Part shown: one piece after another, positions 29,453-39,472 of the stretch
How the letters are laid out: each line of letters begins with the position of its first letter
Numbering within the stretch: position 1 is the first letter of the stretch
NCBI GenBank assembly: GCA_006503475.1
Contig: RSEH01000157.1
Coordinates: 48,820-112,819, forward strand
Length of the DNA: 64,000 nt
Source of the DNA: Stentor roeselii
Taxonomy: Eukaryota; Ciliophora; Heterotrichea; Heterotrichida; Stentoridae
Direction of reading: 5' to 3'
Position numbers and translations under genes: made by a program
Notes under the pieces: generated by a model
Databases searched by the model: none
What the model saw: the letters and a program-made list of their open reading frames with translations, nothing else
Told to the model about the DNA's origin: nothing

Positions 29453-31990
29453 ATGTCAGGCGATATTCGTCTTTACCTTCGTTTGAAACCTTCTCTGAAA
29501 ATCACTCCAGATTCAACGTTTTTCAGAATCAACGGCGAGACTGAGTTCCACCTTCTTCTTCCTCCTAATAACAGAGAACCTTTCCAGTTTTCCCAGGTTT
29601 ATTCTCCTCCAAATGACGAATGCTGTTCAGTCCTTTCCCAGGTCTGTTCAAATTCCTTAATGAACGGGGTGAATTCCTCGGTTTTCGCTGTTGGAAGTCA
29701 TTTTTCAGGAAAAACTTTCACGATTTTTGGAGACTCGACTGGAAAAAATATCAGAAAATCTCTGGCTTTCAATGTAGTCAGTTTTTTATTTGAAAAGCTG
29801 AAAAACTCGCCGAATGAAAAAAATTGTTCGATTACTTTGAATTTTATTGAAATTTTTCAAGAGAAGGTTCGGGATTTGGCTCTTGGTTACTATAAAAGAA
29901 ATGAACTTCGGATGAATCAAGTTGCGGAAGTTGTGGAAAATCAGGACCTGGAGATTAAGGAGGTCTCTGGAAGGTCTTATGTGGAAGATGCTTCGATTGT
30001 GCAGGTGATTAACGCGAGTGAGGCTTTAGATGTGATTTCAATGGGACTTAGGGTTAAGGAGTACCTGGCGTTGAAGGGTGATACGGTTTTATGTGTCACT
30101 ATGAATCAGAAGACGAAAAGTGAGGTTCAAAGTGCGAGACTTTATCTTGTTGACTTCTCATCAACTGGCTCTTTAGACTTCAACGACGAGTCTTCCCTCA
30201 GCTGTCTTCAAAAGGCACTTAACAAGGCGAATCTTGTCAACTTAGGAGTCCCTGTAAAGTCAATTCCAATGAAATCTCATAAAATCACTCATCTCTGCCA
30301 AGGCTCAATCCTCAACTCAACAGTCCTCGTCATCTTCAACATCGACAGTGACCCTAACAAATTCAAAGAAACTCATGACCTTCTTCTCTTTTCCAGATCT
30401 TTTCTTGAAATCGACAAAAAGATCAAAATGAACATGATGCCACATTCAACATCTGCAAGGTCCACAGAATGGGCAAAACGTTTAAAAGATGAAATTTCAG
30501 ACCTTGATATAAATATCAAAAAAAGTCAAAATTTGCATGAAGAAAAACTTAGAAATCTTGGAAAACTTTTAGGAATTGATGAAGATCTTGAACTTTTAGT
30601 CTCTGGGGAAAAAGGGACTAGAGAGTATGAAATTTGTAGAAAGTTTCGAGAAGCTTTACAGACTGTTAAGAATTTAAATCAAAGAATTGAAATTTTAGAG
30701 AAAAAAAGTGAAAAGTTTAAAATTGGTATGAATGAAATCAACAGGGTGCAAAAAAGTAATGTTGAGAAAAATAGGAATTATTTAATTGGAATTAGGAATG
30801 AGATTAGAGAAACTCGTGGAAAAGTTGAAGACTTTAATTTTCATCAGCAAGCTGAAGATGAGCAGATTATGAATAGTTCTCAAGGATTGGAAAAAATGTT
30901 GTATTTGAGTCATTGTTCACTTGAAGAAGGATCTGGGTTTTTGAATAGTCTTAGGCAGAATATTGAAAGTAATACTACTGACTTGAAGAATTTGTTGGAA
31001 GTTAAGGAGATTGTTAAGTCTGAACTTGAAAATGACTTTAAAAGACAGATTATTGATAATGACTACTTTCATAAACAACAGCTACTTAGTTTGGAGGAAG
31101 ATTTTAAAGAGAAAATGAAACAGAAGTATGATTTGATTTTTAGGAAAAGTCATGAATATGCTCAGAGGATTAGGGAAATTGATAGAAAGTTTCAAGAGTT
31201 TCAAGGTGAAGCTGCGAGATTGTTTGAAGTCACGCGATTGCAAGGAAAAGCAATTCACCAGATAGAAACAGGCAAATTCAATAAAGGAATAAGTCCAGTC
31301 CTTATCCCCCGAAGTCACATTCCTCCAGTTCCAAGTCTCCTGAAATTTCCATTAATTTTTTCAGGTCTTGGTTCAAGCACCTTAGAAATAGCTCGAGTAT
31401 CCTCAAAGGTAAAATCTCAATTTTCATTCAAAAAACAGAAATCTTCAACAATGTCTCAAAGTTCATACGAAAAGTCATTAAAAGTGCCTCAAAGCGGAAA
31501 TTTTTCAGTTGAATTTTCAATTGAAGCTCTGTTAAAGTCCAACATCGATCAATGCGGAATAACTGAACTTCGGACAATAGGGACCCAATTGCAAAGACTT
31601 GTAAAAGAAACGACAGGAAAAATTCATCAAGTTAATAAAAATTTACTTGAAACTCAGAAGATTATTAAAGAAAGTGAGAATGAATTTGAGGTGTTGAAAG
31701 GAGAGAGTCTTAAGTTAAAGGAGATGTATCAGGAAATGTTTAAAAAAAGACTTGAAATGACCAACTTTGAGTCTAGACCTGTTAGTCGAGCTTTTTTAAC
31801 TGACCTTAGCAGGCCTGGGACTCAGAGAAATGTTGATACTAATTCTAGGATGATGAGAAATGTTTATACTACTGTTTCTGGACATCGACTTCCTTATTCC
31901 CAGTCTGCTTTGAATGTTAAAATTGAATCGGCTAGGCCATTCACAACAACCTCAAGAGTCATAAACCAAAGAAAAAATTCAAACATTTAA
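29453..31990 (+). CDS. Divergent kinesin-like protein, probable pseudo-motor
   Basis: 845 residues. The first 320 follow the kinesin motor fold: an N-terminal RLYLRLKPS strand, the P-loop position at 81-88 (GSHFSGKT, with the SGKT end kept but the usual GQTGSGKT start lost), a switch-II position at 231-240 (LYLVDFSSTGS in place of LVDLAGSE), and an alpha-4/5 region (KSHKITHLCQGSILNSTVLVIFNI in place of DSKLTRLLQDSLGG...). The switch-I NxxSSRSH motif is not recognisable. Long coiled coils span about 340-620 and 690-760, and the tail is basic. With key ATPase residues changed, it likely binds partners or microtubules without normal motility. It is a full-length reading frame, so not a decayed gene. 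Confidence 0.75.
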   Translation: MSGDIRLYLRLKPSLKITPDSTFFRINGETEFHLLLPPNNREPFQFSQVYSPPNDECCSVLSQVCSNSLMNGVNSSVFAVGSHFSGKTFTIFGDSTGKNIRKSLAFNVVSFLFEKLKNSPNEKNCSITLNFIEIFQEKVRDLALGYYKRNELRMNQVAEVVENQDLEIKEVSGRSYVEDASIVQVINASEALDVISMGLRVKEYLALKGDTVLCVTMNQKTKSEVQSARLYLVDFSSTGSLDFNDESSLSCLQKALNKANLVNLGVPVKSIPMKSHKITHLCQGSILNSTVLVIFNIDSDPNKFKETHDLLLFSRSFLEIDKKIKMNMMPHSTSARSTEWAKRLKDEISDLDINIKKSQNLHEEKLRNLGKLLGIDEDLELLVSGEKGTREYEICRKFREALQTVKNLNQRIEILEKKSEKFKIGMNEINRVQKSNVEKNRNYLIGIRNEIRETRGKVEDFNFHQQAEDEQIMNSSQGLEKMLYLSHCSLEEGSGFLNSLRQNIESNTTDLKNLLEVKEIVKSELENDFKRQIIDNDYFHKQQLLSLEEDFKEKMKQKYDLIFRKSHEYAQRIREIDRKFQEFQGEAARLFEVTRLQGKAIHQIETGKFNKGISPVLIPRSHIPPVPSLLKFPLIFSGLGSSTLEIARVSSKVKSQFSFKKQKSSTMSQSSYEKSLKVPQSGNFSVEFSIEALLKSNIDQCGITELRTIGTQLQRLVKETTGKIHQVNKNLLETQKIIKESENEFEVLKGESLKLKEMYQEMFKKRLEMTNFESRPVSRAFLTDLSRPGTQRNVDTNSRMMRNVYTTVSGHRLPYSQSALNVKIESARPFTTTSRVINQRKNSNI

Positions 31991-32004
31991 AATTTTAACA
32001 CTAT

Positions 32005-33561
32005 CTAATAAAACCCAATCATTGCTTTTATAATTCTTGTTAATATCAACACACTAGTATCTTTCGAAACATCCGCAACTTTTTCAGGGATTTGCATGAA
32101 TTCCAAGATTTCATTAATTTTTTTAGAGTTGACTCTAGATTCTCTGCAGTTTTTATAAAGCTTGATAATGCAAAGTTTGATTATTTTATATGAATAATTT
32201 TCTTTAGTCAAGCAGGTAAAAATAAATTCACAAAAAGATGAAACAGTTATTTCCTGCTCATTTCCCAATAAATATGAGATCTGATGCAATCTTAAGGCAT
32301 TAGAAGTGGCCTGCTCCAAGTCTTTTTCAATGATTTGTATAAGTTTTACTAATTGTTTTTTGTTTACCTTGAAATTCTCGTCGTTGTCTTTGTTTACGAT
32401 CTCTTCGACTGAGACTTCACCGATGTTGAAAGAATTATTAGCAAAGACTGAATTTTCAGGAGAGTTGTCACGTTTTGGCTTTACTTGAGTTCTCACTGTT
32501 GAATAGGAAATATGGAGAATTGAATGAGATAAATTTTCACTCTTTGAATAAGGGTTAGATAGTGCAGCAGAGCCACGTCTACTAATACTCCTCGCCTGCG
32601 ACTTAACAAAAATCTTTTTATTCAACTGCGGCAAGGTAGTCAAAGAAACCAAACAAGCAGTTCCAGAAACATTAAAAATTTTCCAATCCTCCTTCTTCCT
32701 CTTCAAAGCAAATCTCGGAAAAGCACATTGAGCAATAAACTCTTCAGTAACAACATTCGGAAAATTTTCCTCACTTTCCAGATTTTTCGACTTGACTTCA
32801 AAAAACCCTTTCTTCCCTCTAAAAATAAAGCAAGTTTTATTGTTACCCAACTCATTCTTCCCCCCTGAAACAAAAACGAACTTCGAGTTACTCGAGCAAA
32901 GAGGAGCAGCAAGAAAATTAAAAAATTTGATTTTCAAGACTTCAAACTTAGGACTTTCTCTTTCCAAGTCGAATGTAAAAATCGAATGATTTGGTTTTCC
33001 TTTAAAAGTTCCTCCAAAGTAGTAAATTTTTTGCTTAAAGATAAAAAGTCCAGGTTGTTCCAAGCTTGAGACCGGAAAATCGAAGAAGGCTTCTGAGAAG
33101 TTGTTTGAAAAGCCTTCATATGTAAGCACCTGCCATTTATTTTCAATGATCTGGTACTTAAACAATGGACTTGCCACTAAATCCCCAGGTTCTGAAGGAA
33201 TTTTCACGATAAGACCCCCGGAGTAGTAAAGAAAACTTTTATAAGGCAGTAAAATTCCTAACTTGCAAGGAAAAGGTGACTTTGCAATGTTCCTTACAAG
33301 CATCTGGTCCATGTCAACAATAATTCCAGTCCTCTTCAACCGTCCGTCAAGATCAGTGCCTCCAACAAGAGCGATTGAGACCTGATTTAAAAGCCCAGCA
33401 GCAGAGTCAATATAAAACCTGTGATTTTTTTCAAAGACCTTCTTTTCAATCTTATCTTCTGAGAAGTGATAAACAGTAGCTTCCTTCCTGCTTAAATAAT
33501 AAAAAAAGTCATTAGGTGTTATTACCTTCGGAACAACTGAAGCTGATTTAGAGTTTCCCAT
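32005..33561 (-). CDS. Kelch-like propeller protein with N-myristoylation signal
   Basis: 518 residues beginning MGNSKSAS, which fits the N-myristoylation consensus (Gly2, small residues, Ser at 6). Residues about 25-320 contain propeller-like blades with G-G motifs (SIALVGGTDLDG, IYYFGGTFKGKP, FVFVSGGKNE) and following aromatic strands. A Ser-rich linker and a helical domain make up about 380-518. The protein probably sits on the cytoplasmic face of a membrane as a scaffold. No catalytic motif is seen. Its start codon is separated by only 8 bp from the start of the divergent MFS transporter, and its stop is 14 bp from the end of the kinesin-like gene. Confidence 0.65.
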   Translation of the reverse strand: MGNSKSASVVPKVITPNDFFYYLSRKEATVYHFSEDKIEKKVFEKNHRFYIDSAAGLLNQVSIALVGGTDLDGRLKRTGIIVDMDQMLVRNIAKSPFPCKLGILLPYKSFLYYSGGLIVKIPSEPGDLVASPLFKYQIIENKWQVLTYEGFSNNFSEAFFDFPVSSLEQPGLFIFKQKIYYFGGTFKGKPNHSIFTFDLERESPKFEVLKIKFFNFLAAPLCSSNSKFVFVSGGKNELGNNKTCFIFRGKKGFFEVKSKNLESEENFPNVVTEEFIAQCAFPRFALKRKKEDWKIFNVSGTACLVSLTTLPQLNKKIFVKSQARSISRRGSAALSNPYSKSENLSHSILHISYSTVRTQVKPKRDNSPENSVFANNSFNIGEVSVEEIVNKDNDENFKVNKKQLVKLIQIIEKDLEQATSNALRLHQISYLLGNEQEITVSSFCEFIFTCLTKENYSYKIIKLCIIKLYKNCRESRVNSKKINEILEFMQIPEKVADVSKDTSVLILTRIIKAMIGFY

Positions 33562-33569
33562 TTATAAAA
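33562..33569. promoter_or_regulatory. 8-bp bidirectional TATAA-like spacer
   Basis: The sequence TTATAAAA lies between two divergent ATGs. On the plus strand it reads TTATAAAA-ATG and on the minus strand TTTTATAA-ATG, so each gene has a TATAA-like element touching its start codon. Confidence 0.6.
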
Positions 33570-34892
33570 ATGCTTTTTTTTATTCAAGAGGGTCTTTTGT
33601 ACCTTGCTTCTTTTCTAACGACTTTCGCATACACAATAATGATTTCGTTTTTTCCTGCCCTTGCTGAAAGTAAAGGAATGGACCAGTCAATCATTGGAGT
33701 GCTTTTCGGACTTGACCCTCTTATCGGTCTTCCGGCGAGTATCTTAACAGGAAGACTGATGTTTAAACTAGGAAGGAAAAAAGTATTCATTTTTGGGATT
33801 TTTTGCTCTGCGGTAGGATTTACTTTACTTTCAACTATTCATTATTTTCGGAATGATGTTGCCTGTCTCTTAGCTTTTTCGGCTCGAGTTGTTTCAGGAC
33901 TTGGAACTGCAACTTATATGACTGCTGGTCAGTCATTGTTACTTAATCAGTGCCCTGAACAGGCAGAAAGCCTTGTTGCGAAGTTTGAAGCTGTTGGAGG
34001 ACTTGGGTTTTTAGTAGGCCCTGTTGTTGGATTTTTTTTTAGTAGTAGTCAAGTTGGGTGTTTTGGAATTTGTGGACTTTTGTTGTTTGTTTATGGACTG
34101 GTTAACTTGTTATTGCTTGAAGTTCATGAAAATGTTGATGAACAGGGCGAGGATTATGGAATTAGTGGGTTTATTAAAAAACCGGTAAGGGGTATTTAGA
34201 AGATTTTTTTGGAGTTTATGGCTCAGATGATGATGCTTACTTGTCTAGGGTACCTGTCGGCTGTTATTGAAAGATATTTGAATGTTTCTTTTGATATACC
34301 TGATGAAATCTGCGGTCTCCTATTCTCAATCTACACCATATCTTACTTTTCAGCATCTCTCCTCGAGCCAAAAGTATCCAAACTTTTAAAAAGTGAAGGT
34401 CGAGTAGTATGTCTAGGAACCATAATATCAAGTCTAAGTTTCATCCTAATAAGCCAATTCTTATTAACAAGCTGGCAAATCGTTCTTCTCGGTTTAAGTT
34501 TCACTGGAATCGGGAACGCTTTTATGATAAGTAAGACCTACCTAGTCCCAACAATAGCAAGAATCCTGAAATCCGCGAATTCCGACTACGGTTACCCTAA
34601 AAGTGAAAAATTAGTAGACACAGTCTCATCATTAACCCTATTTTTTTCCAATTCCGGAGAAATAATCGGTCCATTTCTCGCGTCTTTTCTTGTAAAAACA
34701 ATCGGATACCACTCCGGTTTCTTGATAATGTCTTCAATTCTCATTATCTTTTTTTTCTTTTACCTGAAATTCACAGACGTTCTTGAAAAAAACCAGTTAA
34801 TTTATGATCAAATCGAAATAGTCGACCTAAGCCTAAGAGAAGAAAAAGAAAGCAACTTCAAAGAAACAATAAATTATTCAAGTAGTAAATAA
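33570..34892 (+). CDS. MFS transporter, SLC18B1-like, one 15-nt intron
   Basis: Exons 33570-34184 and 34200-34892 join after removal of GTAAGGGGTATTTAG, giving ...IKKP-KIFLEFM... and 435 residues with about twelve hydrophobic segments. The MFS motif-A position reads GRLMFKLGRKKVF after TM2. TM4-5 contain FEAVGGLGFLVGPVVGFFF, which closely resembles the ETFSGLGLILGPPVGG-type signature of SLC18 (vesicular amine/polyamine) carriers, especially SLC18B1. Expected activity is proton-coupled export or vesicular loading of an organic cation such as a polyamine, but the substrate is inferred. The 3' end overlaps the convergent FAM135-like gene by 15 bp. Confidence 0.78.
34185..34199 (+). other. 15-nt intron
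   Basis: GTAAGGGGTATTTAG lies between codons CCG and AAG of the MFS gene. Its own TAG is in frame, so retention terminates translation. Splicing restores a single 12-TM frame. Confidence 0.88.
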
Positions 34893-36857
34893 TTCTGGGT
34901 AACTAAAAATTAACACCTTGAGAAAGTCCTCATTTTCCAGTAGTTGAAGATGAGCACTTCTGCCAATCATCGTGTCAATTGAATTATGAAGCTTAAAGTG
35001 CACATCGAGCTTAACCACATTAGTAACACTCAACTTTTCAATTAAACTTTGAACCATTTTCTTGTAAGCTTCTCCGAATCTCAAGTCATTTGCTGACTTT
35101 TCACAGATTTCAACTCGAGCAGATGAAAAAGGCGCGTATTCATCTTGTGAAGAACTGACAAGAACAACATGTGTGAACCATTGAAGACCATTGCAAAAGC
35201 TGAGTTTATAAATAAAAGAATTTTCGATTTCTTCTGAATCTTTTAAACCCATCTGACTGAGACTTTCAAAGTTCTTCAATTGTTTCATGATCCAAATTCC
35301 TGTTTCTAGAAGTTTTCCAGAGTAAAGTAATCCCAGATGAGGTGTAGAAAGACTGATAAAAAAGTGAAAATTCGTTGAATAAAACTCAAGTAAAGGCAAA
35401 GCCGCTCTGATAATAAGTCCTCCCAAAGAATGTCCTATAAAAGATATTAAAGGACATCGATTTCCGAAGTTCAAAGACATGAAAGAAACGATTTCTTCCG
35501 CCAGTCTTTCTCCCATTTCAGAGATGTCGCCATCAGTACGGTTTTCATTAAAGGCTGAGTCGAGAATGACCAGCTTGGGCCAGGCCTGAGCCAAGACCTT
35601 GCTGACAAGTTGCATATCAAATGAATTGCCCTGGAATCCATGAACTAGCACAACAAGATGAAAATCGTATTTCGACTGAAACTTCGAAGGCTTTGATGGC
35701 TTAAAAGTTTCTTCAAAAATCAAAGGAATATTTTGCCCTAATGATAAAAAATTCGCTTCTTGGACGATAAGACTTTCCAAGTTATTAAAATATTCATTTG
35801 TTCGCATTTTTTTCACTTTTTCTGCTCTTGATGTGACTTTTGTTTGGTCTTGAAGGGCAGAGTCACTTTTACTTGATGACCTGATTATGAATTCTTTACA
35901 TTTTTCATGAAGGTGATGTTTGAAGAGATTTTTTAATGATTTTGTTGCGGGTTTCAGGTTTATTAGAAGGTTGTACTTGATTTTGTCGAAGGTCTCATAG
36001 ACTTTCAATGCGATTTGTCGCACTTCTGAAAGGATTTGCTGACTTACGAAGATTGGGTCGTGGTCTGTCAGAGCTTCTGCAAGAGAATCAGAGACACCCT
36101 GGGAACAAAGCGGCAGGTGAAATGAAGGAAATTTTTCAGAGGACTTTAAATCGAGACTTTCAAAGGTTTTTACCAGCTGGTCTCGACATCTAACGATTTT
36201 CGAAATTATTTCGCTGTATTTTCGGTCGATTTCTTGACCCCCCAGGCACTTTTTTAATGTTTCTTGTTTGTTAGGGAAAAAAAAAACTGCTAATTCTTTT
36301 TGATCTTCACTTGGAAATATAAAGTCGTAGAAACAGATAGAAACTATTGAATCAACTGAAAAGTTACTCTTGTTGTTGAACTGTAAAGGAAAAAAACTTA
36401 AAATTCCTTGAAGAGGAGATGAAATTTCTATAGTTTTAACACATTCAGAAGAGAATAAATGCTCAGTTTTTAGTGATTTTAAACCTTTTTTCGTGATTTT
36501 GCTGTACATTAACTCGACTTGAATGAATATTGACTGGGCATTTTCTGGAAGTTCCAGGTAAAATGTTAGAATTTCTTCGAGTTTTATCTTTGACTCTGAG
36601 GATCTTATCACAAATGTCTTGGAATTTATTGTTCCTTCTGACTCGTTCACTGAACCTTGCTTTATGTTGTCTAAACTTTTAAGGGTTGCTCTTGGGCTGA
36701 ATGACTCAATGCACATTGGCTGGGCTTGAAGTGGCTTGTTTGAAGTGGTGCAAAAACAACAGAACTCAAGGTAGTATAAACCTGGCTCGAAGATTAAATA
36801 GTTTCGCAGTTGGTGAAGAAGGATTGAAATTTCTAAAGCGGCTTTTAGGTTTTTCAT
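34878..36857 (-). CDS. FAM135-like putative serine esterase/lipase (DUF676-type)
   Basis: 659 residues. The C-terminal third is an alpha/beta hydrolase: FHLVVLVHGFQGNSFDM (oxyanion region), DSAFNENRTDGDISEMGERLAEEI, then IGHSLGGLI with the nucleophile Ser at about 475, and STPHLG. These match the DUF676/FAM135 putative lipase family, including the NE-x-x-T-x-G-x-I segment. Candidate Asp and His for the triad lie in SSSQDEYAPFSS and the LHNSIDTMIGRSAH tail. The N-terminal 370 residues resemble the FAM135 N-terminal extension, probably beta then helical. Likely a soluble lipid or ester hydrolase; the substrate is unknown. The gene ends in TGA, overlapping the MFS gene by 15 bp. Confidence 0.82.
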   Translation of the reverse strand: MKNLKAALEISILLHQLRNYLIFEPGLYYLEFCCFCTTSNKPLQAQPMCIESFSPRATLKSLDNIKQGSVNESEGTINSKTFVIRSSESKIKLEEILTFYLELPENAQSIFIQVELMYSKITKKGLKSLKTEHLFSSECVKTIEISSPLQGILSFFPLQFNNKSNFSVDSIVSICFYDFIFPSEDQKELAVFFFPNKQETLKKCLGGQEIDRKYSEIISKIVRCRDQLVKTFESLDLKSSEKFPSFHLPLCSQGVSDSLAEALTDHDPIFVSQQILSEVRQIALKVYETFDKIKYNLLINLKPATKSLKNLFKHHLHEKCKEFIIRSSSKSDSALQDQTKVTSRAEKVKKMRTNEYFNNLESLIVQEANFLSLGQNIPLIFEETFKPSKPSKFQSKYDFHLVVLVHGFQGNSFDMQLVSKVLAQAWPKLVILDSAFNENRTDGDISEMGERLAEEIVSFMSLNFGNRCPLISFIGHSLGGLIIRAALPLLEFYSTNFHFFISLSTPHLGLLYSGKLLETGIWIMKQLKNFESLSQMGLKDSEEIENSFIYKLSFCNGLQWFTHVVLVSSSQDEYAPFSSARVEICEKSANDLRFGEAYKKMVQSLIEKLSVTNVVKLDVHFKLHNSIDTMIGRSAHLQLLENEDFLKVLIFSYPELFTT

Positions 36858-37279
36858 TTTTAGAATGAAGGTTTTAGGGAAACTGGATTTTTTAGGAGAT
36901 GGAGGTTAGGAGGATTAGATTTTGAGGTAATTTTTAGGAATTTAAGAGAGTTTTAGGGTTTTTAGATAAGGATATTCTATTTTGCTTGATTTTTTAAGAA
37001 TTTTTTAAGATTTATGATCTTTTATTCATCGATGTTTTCAGAGAAAGAGAGGATAATCCTCATATTTAAAGCCAAAATTAAGTTCATTAATATTCCCTTA
37101 TATTTCCTTCCATTTAAAACTTAAAGATTATCACTTAAATCATTAAAAATCACAACAAATTCTTATATCTCTCAACATTTTTTCAACAAATTTTCAACAA
37201 TATAATAAACTTTCAACTCTTAATCATAAATTATAAAAATTAATTTAATAAGACAGATTCCATCCAGTTCCTTATGAAA
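36858..37279. other. A+T-rich spacer
   Basis: A 420-bp spacer between the start of the FAM135-like gene and the end of the kinase gene. No reading frame, repeat or RNA gene is visible. Confidence 0.5.
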
Positions 37280-38200
37280 TCAATTTAAACTTCTTTCATA
37301 CTTAATATAAGACTGATACTTAGAAATTCCTAGCCACAGATCTTTAATCGCTTCAGCAGTTGAAATGCGATGATTAGGGTCAACAGTAAGCATTCTTCTA
37401 ATCAACCCAAAAACCTCAGAAGGTATTTTCAAATTATTCTGCACTCCAACCATTGTAACTTTTTTCAACAAATCTCTTTCATTCCTTCCAACGAACGGGT
37501 ACTTCTTGCTAACTAAAAAGAAAAGAATGACTCCAAGAGCCCAAACATCGACTTTCTGCCCATAATAAGCTTTTTGCATCATAAGTTCAGGTGCCATGAA
37601 CTCTGGGGTTCCACAGTAAAACTTCAGTTGAGAGTCAGCTTTCAATGAAGCGAATCCAAAATCAATTATTTTTATTTTCTTTCCGGAATCTATCAATATG
37701 TTTGAAGGCTTCAGGTCACGATGAGCCACTCCTAATGAATGACAATAGTTTAATGCTGATAGGATTTGTTTGAAGATTTTTTTACACTCGGTTGAATCGA
37801 GTTGTCGCGATTTTACAAAACTTTCGAGAGAACTCCCGGCGATGTACTCGAGAATCAGGTGGATTGATGTTGGCTCTTGACGCACGTCGAGCAGCTTGAC
37901 AATATTAGGATGTTCTAAAATTTTCAAGACCTTAACCTCGTTTTGCACGTTTTTTAACAACTGAGGAGTTGTTTTTTCATAAGACTTGATCGCAACTCGA
38001 GTGTTATCAAGTTTTGATTTTGCCAGGTAAACGATTCCAAAGGAACCTTTTCCCAGTTGCCGAATAATTTCGTAGTCTGAAAGACCTGAATCGAATTTTT
38101 CTCTTTGTTGAGAGACTGGCTGGTTGGATTGACCGATTTTTCGGATGTCTGGAAGAAGACTTGGAGTGAATGACCTGGACCTTGACTGGATTTTTCTCAT
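37280..38200 (-). CDS. CAMK/AMPK-like serine/threonine protein kinase
   Basis: 306 residues from the ATG at 38200 (MRKIQSRSRSF). An in-frame ATG at 38287 would add 29 residues that look like leader sequence. The kinase domain is complete: glycine loop GKGSFG (about 51), VAIK lysine (72), HRDLKPSN (Asp162), DFGFA (Asp180), PEFMAPE, and DVWALGVILF. The wording is closest to CAMK-like kinases of the SNF1/MARK type. The activation-loop threonine of AMPK relatives, normally LRTSCGS, is Phe here (LKFYCGT), so LKB1-style activation is unlikely. There is no UBA or other accessory domain. It phosphorylates Ser/Thr; the pathway is unknown. The gene ends in TGA. Confidence 0.85.
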   Translation of the reverse strand: MRKIQSRSRSFTPSLLPDIRKIGQSNQPVSQQREKFDSGLSDYEIIRQLGKGSFGIVYLAKSKLDNTRVAIKSYEKTTPQLLKNVQNEVKVLKILEHPNIVKLLDVRQEPTSIHLILEYIAGSSLESFVKSRQLDSTECKKIFKQILSALNYCHSLGVAHRDLKPSNILIDSGKKIKIIDFGFASLKADSQLKFYCGTPEFMAPELMMQKAYYGQKVDVWALGVILFFLVSKKYPFVGRNERDLLKKVTMVGVQNNLKIPSEVFGLIRRMLTVDPNHRISTAEAIKDLWLGISKYQSYIKYERSLN

Positions 38201-39472
38201 TTTTATGAGGAATAGAATCGTTATGAAGAGATTTAACGAGTTTAGTTTAGGTGATGTGGTGAGATAATTATTTGAATTTGATGGCAAGAGGATTTTTTAT
38301 TGAGATGATGGAGAAGGACTGGATTTAGGGATTGAAGATTTGAGGATTATTTTAGATGGCATGATCTAATAATACTTGTGAAAGAATTAATGAATTCCCA
38401 AACTTTAATTAATTCAATTAACTATTTGCATTTACTACGAAAACATACTATAATATAAAATTTGACAACTCGAAAGTTCTTATATAAAAAACCATATCAT
38501 TTTAGATAAATCACATCTCAGAGATAAAGCTTTACTGATTCAGAATTAAATAAATTAACCACGAATACTCACTTCCATGAAATATAATTAATGATTATTT
38601 TATCGGGAAGGTAGCTAATAAGATTGAATATAAGACTGATATATTCAACATTTAGAGATCTATAATTGAGGAATTGGTTAAACTTTGGATGATTAGTGAA
38701 TTGAAGAACAGCGTTAACTTTTTTTTGCGTTTTCATAATATTTTATTTGTACAAGTGTAAGTATCTTAAAATTTTTACTGAATATCCAAGCCTATGAACG
38801 ATTCTGTATATTTATAAGTCTCAAAATCAAATATAAAGCAAATTCTTATTATTTAATAAAATATTATACATAAATTTTTTTGGTCACTATTTGGTCTAAG
38901 TTTAAACCAGCATTTCCAAAAAATATCAATATCATGACTTTTTTCTCTAGAAAAATACTTGATAATCTAAGATTCTGCCAAAATATTTCAAATAATAATC
39001 GGAAATTTTTAGTTAATTTTTATTTTATATAAAACCAATCAATTTTCAAATCTATATTAAACATATATAATCCAACATAGAAATTCAATCAAAATCAAAT
39101 CATCTAAAATAACAAGCTTTTTTATTCAATACTTAATAAATTCATTTCAGTCATCATTCATCAGTTCTTAGGCTTTAAATCTTTTATTATAGCATCTTAT
39201 TCTATTCTAAAGTCGATTCCCCGAAACTTTGTTTTATTCTAAATAAAATATTGTTTACTTGTTTAAAAACTATTCAATATAAAATCACTTACAATTTTTC
39301 ATGAAACTCTAACAAAGCTCTTTGCAAATCATTTATCGATAACCAAATATCATCACTAAATGAAACTCTAAAAATCCTCAAAAAATTCCCTAGACTTTAA
39401 AACAAACATCAACAAAATATAATCCACACTCTTCCAAACTAAACAAACTAAAATCTCCAATAATCTAATTAA
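38201..39472. other. A+T-rich spacer with a possible relic
   Basis: No intact gene. The plus strand at 38577-38763 carries a protein-like frame (GKVANKIEYKTDIFNI, a TAG, then EELVKLWMISELKNSVNFFLRF) ending in TAA. It may be a decayed exon, but the family is not recognised. Confidence 0.4.

Noticed and set aside
38201-38287. N-terminal extension of the kinase to the upstream ATG
   Set aside because: The extra 29 residues are low-complexity, hydrophobic leader-like sequence, and the downstream ATG begins the conserved-looking basic N-terminus.
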